NCBI GenBank assembly: GCA_023846275.1
Contig: CM043865.1
Span: 5,196,068-5,260,067, forward strand
Reading direction: 5' to 3'
Source of the DNA: Vanilla planifolia
Taxonomy: Eukaryota; Streptophyta; Magnoliopsida; Asparagales; Orchidaceae
Length of the DNA stretch: 64,000 nt
Made by a program: the position numbers and the translations under genes. Below the pieces are notes generated by a model that saw nothing but the letters and a program-made list of their open reading frames with translations, was not told the DNA's origin and made no database searches. This document shows positions 60,213-64,000 of this stretch, in pieces (positions within the stretch are counted from its first letter, which is position 1; every line of letters begins with the position of its first letter).

Positions 60213-62741
60213 CTACCTTTTCTTCTTGCACTTCACTGTGCTTGAAGAGGATGGATTATTATGCCAGTTTCGCTTTCTTTGGTTGATAAACCAATTGTTA
60301 ATCTGTTTCAGTTGCAAACCCGTCTCTTGTACCAGTCGTGCCTTATCATCCTCCTGCATTTAGTGAAATATTGGCGAGGCATCAAGTAGTTTGAAATACA
60401 AATGCAAAGGGCACATTGGATTCACCACAATGTGCAATCATTCTTTCAAAGTGATAAAAGAAGCAACATTTTAACATTTTAACACTATGCATAATATATG
60501 GACGTGGTTGGCTTACCATGGTTTAAAGTTTTTAATGTATTAGCCAGATTATGTATTGGATAACACTTCCTTCACCCTCTTTGTGACTCTTCAGAGTTAC
60601 ATAACCATCTTTTTTTGAATGTTAACTCAGCAGGAACATCTTTAAAATATGTATCTCAATGGTGGCTTGGTCTATCCTCTCTAATAGATTATTTAGTTCT
60701 TAAAAGACCTCACTTTTTTTCACATTTGAAAGGAAAGGAATGCAGAAATCTTCTCAAAGATAATGCACTCTATGGGACATAGAATTGGTGAACATGAAAG
60801 TTGACATCACTATGATCCTCCCAAGTTCTACAATAATTCATGCATATTTGGTGGAAATTTTGGTTTGGAGTCTGATTTGTATTTCCATCCTATGCATTGC
60901 AATGCATTATATGTTAAATTCAATATGAGGGACATATCATACATATGATATGCTCTTCGATGTTCTCTTCTTATATGCTAGATCCTCCATAAGTGGATAA
61001 TCTACTCCATGGGAGATAGTATTGGCAAACATCAAAATTGACATCCCTATGATCCTACATTAGTAGATCTTAATTCTATAGTGGTTCATGTGGGTTTGGT
61101 GAATTTTGGTTTAGACTCTATTCTATATATCATTATATACCAGATTAAATATGGGTGGCATTATCATATGTATGATATGCTTTTGGTTCTTTTAAAGATT
61201 TTTTTTTTTTTTATATAATAACCTTTTAGAAAGCCTATGTTGTGATATTTTGAATCCCTTTCTTTTGTAGTAGAATTCTTATAACAATACAGCAAAGAAA
61301 GCTTTTACCATTTTCAGAAAAAAAAAGATACGAAATAAAAAAAAACATTTGTTTGCATGTAATTCTCTAGAATCTGCATGAATTCTAAAATGAACTAATC
61401 CCATATAAAAATGTTATTTCAGTATTGTTGAAAGGCATCAAGATACTGATATTTTCAAATTTATATCCCACCAGACAAAATAGATTTGTATAGTCAAATT
61501 CATCATATAATCCACAAACCATAACTGCGTTAAAATAAATAAATGGGTTAAAACAGGAAGCACACCGTTGGGTAAGGCCACTTAGAGTGGGATTGCCACC
61601 ATGCCTTTAATGTTGAGGTTGTGTCTCCCGGGAGTTTTCCAGCTCTTCTCTTGCGTAAAATCTCCTCTCTAATATCAACAATCTTTTCCTTGTATCCCTG
61701 AGGAGTGGAAAGTATTGACTAAAATAACTCTGATGCCATTGCAGTGTTATGAGGTTAAAACTGCTTACATTTTTCAGTTCACTCTTTAGCTCTTGTCGAA
61801 CCCGCTCCATCAGTGACCGCTCACTTTCTGTGGGTACAAGGGGACCAAAACCCATGCATTCAGGACCATCAAAGCTTCCATCATAGAAGTTTGTTTCACT
61901 ATCTGCTAGATCATCATCTTCATCATCTGACATAGTTGCTCCAGTGCCTTCCCCAGGAGATACACCTATCAAATTATCATGCGTTAGTATGAGGGGAAGG
62001 ACTAAGATGCTTGGTCTGTCTTCTTATTCCTGGTGGAGGAAGAAGGGACTTAAACTTCATGCATATAAATGTCTTCAATGATGATGTGGTTAATTTTATT
62101 ATGTCCCATTTGTCCCAGAGAATTGCCCTTTTACAAGGGTCTTTTTGAGCTTGTGTAATGGCACTTAGCGGGAGGAAAATCAGGTTATGATGACGAGTTA
62201 AAAACAATCTTGCAATACATAGCACAAGAAGGAAACATGGCTTTGCTGCAGCGCATAAACATTTAAGCAAATCGGTAGTAAGGGTAACATAATCTACATA
62301 GATGCAGCAAAAGCAGCTCTTTGTGAAATTACGACAATGACCCAATAAACGTTTCCAGAGAGGGTGATCTTACAAGATCAAGCTTGGTAAAAGGGCACAC
62401 AAAACATATGAAAATAGTGACATTTTCAGGCAGCCCGGAGTGATAGATGATATTATCTTATTAGGATTTTTGGTTACCCAAAATGCTAGGTCATAATATC
62501 TTATTTCCACTTAATCATTTGCGTGCAATGACAAAATCTTGGGTAGGAAAATAGCAAATAAGGACAGTGATTCACTTCAATATTGTGCATCAAATCTCAA
62601 TTAATATAATAGTAACTTACCTGTCAAACTTTGCAAAGACTGTTCTAGTTCCCAGCAAGCCATCACTGCTTCCATTGCATGTACACGAACATGCTGTTGT
62701 AGTTGCTCTTTAAATGAACAGAGTAGCAAAACATAGTGCGC
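60213..62741 (-). CDS. KNAT3-like: Class II KNOX homeobox transcription factor (KNAT3/4/5 clade), last four exons
   Basis: Exons on the minus strand: 62741-62621, 61965-61769, 61697-61566 and 60353-60213, all GT-AG and in phase, giving the C-terminal 196 residues. The first visible exon has the end of the MEINOX region ([15 protein letters not shown], then [15 protein letters not shown]). Exon two has [15 protein letters not shown] and [18 protein letters not shown]. Exon three has the ELK helix ([13 protein letters not shown]) and the start of the TALE homeodomain ([12 protein letters not shown]). The last exon has helix 3 ([16 protein letters not shown]) and ends STVKCKKKR. The residues [10 protein letters not shown] and WWQSHSKW place it with KNAT3/4/5 rather than KNAT7. 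These nuclear TALE factors pair with BELL proteins and act in differentiation. The exon(s) with KNOX1 and the start codon are not in 62742-64000, so they lie outside the window. Confidence 0.95.
60760..61200. repeat. Diverged 237-bp tandem duplication in the last KNOX intron
   Basis: ACTCTATGGGACATAGAATT at 60767 is matched by ACTCCATGGGAGATAGTATT at 61004. The order continues in both with TTGACATC.CTATGATCCT, TTTGGT...AATTTTGGTTT and CATA.ATATGATATGCT. Copies differ at scattered sites. Confidence 0.88.
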
Positions 62742-62858
62742 CTATCACAACAAGAATATTAAGACAGATAATTTGTTTGGAAGTAGCTTAATCCAAAGAG
62801 ATTATGTACTTGAAGTACTGTAAAAACACTTGAGATTTAACTAAGTTCATAAACAAAT

Positions 62859-63143
62859 ATGGTCAGCCGTGCTTCCTTCTTTAATAATTACATGGATATT
62901 ATTTCATCATTTTTCTCTTCAGAAAAACCGTGGGATACAAGCTTCTTTGGAAATGTAATGGCAGCACACATAAGGGAGACATGGAGAAAGGGAGATCCAT
63001 TTCGTGCACGACAACTGTGGGAAAGTTTCATAAAAAATATATTTATTCCTAGATATCTTGTCAAAAAAATGTTGCTTTGGGAACATTGTACTTATTCAAA
63101 CTTAACAAAAGAAGGAATACAAATATTTATCTATTATCTTTAA
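62859..63143 (+). other. Unassigned 94-codon open frame in the KNOX intron
   Basis: An ATG-to-stop frame antisense to the KNOX gene. It is less AT-biased than its surroundings in the middle, where it reads KPWDTSFFGNVMAAHIRETW then RKGDPFRARQLWESF. This helix-like pattern faintly recalls a pentatricopeptide-type repeat, but one copy is not enough to assign it. It may be a captured gene fragment from a transposon, or chance. No start or splice context supports expression. Confidence 0.2.
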
Positions 63144-64000
63144 TATCATCATGTTGTCATTCAATTTAACCTTTTAGTTTTCTCAATTCAATACCATTAG
63201 TATTTGTCTTGGTAGTCAGGTTTGCAAATTGCTTATGACAGATGCTGATTTTCAGAATTTGAAGAGCTAGATGCCTCCAGTTGAGCAATTCAGATTGTTT
63301 TCTTGAATAAGTTCAGACTTGACACAATGCTTGGAGACCCAAACCAAAACCACTACTTGTTTAAGATGTAAGAAGAGATCTGATCAAGGCCAACTAGGTT
63401 TGAATGGTTGGCTATCTGATGAAAGGCGTCTTCGAACAAGGAAGCTTTGTTAAAGATCTGGTGTGGGAGATAACAAAAGCTTTGCCAAGAAGACCAATGA
63501 GTTATTCCAGAACAGTTCTCAGCAAAACTTTTAGTTGGGAATGCAGAAAACTTGACGTATCACATGAAACATGAAGAGGGGTTAGTTGAAAGGGATGTCT
63601 AGAGGTTTGGGCATGTTAGATACTCATAAATTTGATTGGGTGCCAAGCTAGAATTGGTAAGAAAAAGTTTACCATTATATAAATGTCACACAAAATGCAC
63701 GATTGGAAGGCGAAATTGTGGCCGAACACTTTGTGTATAAAGATTGATCATAAACATGGTTATCTTTCTATCGAGTATATATAAGAATGGATTTAATCTT
63801 ACATTATAAATTAATATTAAAATATTATTATATATATAATATCAGTCTTATATATAAACTTAAATTTTTTAATTAGTGTGTGTCAACTTGATGTATAGTG
63901 AGCTCAACTTGAGCTAACATGGTGTTACTATCCCTAATAATTTCAAAATCATAATTGTTCAAGGCTTCAATCTCCTAAGCATTAACATACTCTGTTATAG
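63144..64000. other. Upstream KNOX intron, no feature seen
   Basis: I looked on the minus strand for the KNOX1 exon (expected to end near a DKELDQFM-like motif) and did not find it. The stretch 63230-63600 is closer to balanced composition than the AT-rich flanks and could be an old repeat, but nothing identifiable is present. Confidence 0.5.

Noticed and set aside
1..64000. CRISPR array, bacterial operon, phage or organelle insertion
   Set aside because: No regular spacer-repeat pattern, no prokaryotic gene organisation and no organellar gene was seen; all supported coding sequence is spliced nuclear plant genes or LTR retrotransposons.
1..64000. tRNA, rRNA or microRNA precursor genes
   Set aside because: No tRNA A/B-box pair with a cloverleaf, no rRNA similarity and no convincing long hairpin was found by eye; initiator-Met-like words are explained as retrotransposon primer sites.

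Overview
The window is plant nuclear DNA. The genes have GT-AG introns of up to about 9.6 kb, the non-coding DNA is very AT-rich, and remnants of several LTR-retrotransposon lineages lie inside introns (Ty3/gypsy Tekay-like, Reina-like and Tat/Ogre-like, and Ty1/copia SIRE-like). The protein families (class II KNOX, a plastid-type methyltransferase, a trithorax-like SET protein) point to a flowering plant. The species cannot be read from the sequence. There is no bacterial, CRISPR or operon content, and I found no tRNA or rRNA gene.

Layout. (1) 1-4261, minus strand: a young Tekay/Del-type chromovirus with an intact 970-residue pol frame and its 3' LTR, but no gag and no recognisable 5' LTR. 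(2) 5072-20389, minus strand: the first five coding exons of a chloroplast-targeted, zinc-ribbon SAM-dependent methyltransferase. Its introns hold an old Reina-like element with both LTRs (6030-9371) and a badly decayed copia element (about 14000-19640). The 3' exons are not in the window. The Tekay element lies just past the last visible exon, so it sits either in the next intron or in place of the 3' end. (3) 20390-26430: an AT-rich intergenic desert with a diverged direct repeat. (4) 26430-59540, plus strand: a 19-exon gene for a 2010-residue trithorax-type histone methyltransferase (PHD, extended PHD, SET, post-SET). Every splice junction keeps phase and the model ends in a conventional post-SET. 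It starts in a GC-rich island with two G-boxes and three upstream ORFs. Its introns carry a Tat/Ogre-type relic and many local tandem duplications. (5) 60213-62741, minus strand: the last four exons of a KNAT3/4/5-type class II KNOX homeobox gene, convergent with the SET gene; its first exon or exons lie beyond the window.

How the genes relate. The methyltransferase and SET genes are head-to-head about 6.5 kb apart. The SET and KNOX genes are tail-to-tail about 1 kb apart. Nothing indicates a shared pathway: one product is plastid-directed and two are nuclear regulators. Structure beyond the genes is mostly retrotransposon debris plus a recurring pattern of local two- or three-copy tandem duplications (40, 121, 121, 139, 145, 237, 256 and about 575 bp units).

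No wholly new system is evident. The most unusual item is the SET protein. It has no visible PWWP or FYR domain, a large cysteine-rich N-terminal half, a separate Cys/His motif around residues 256-310, and a long insertion splitting the extended PHD finger.
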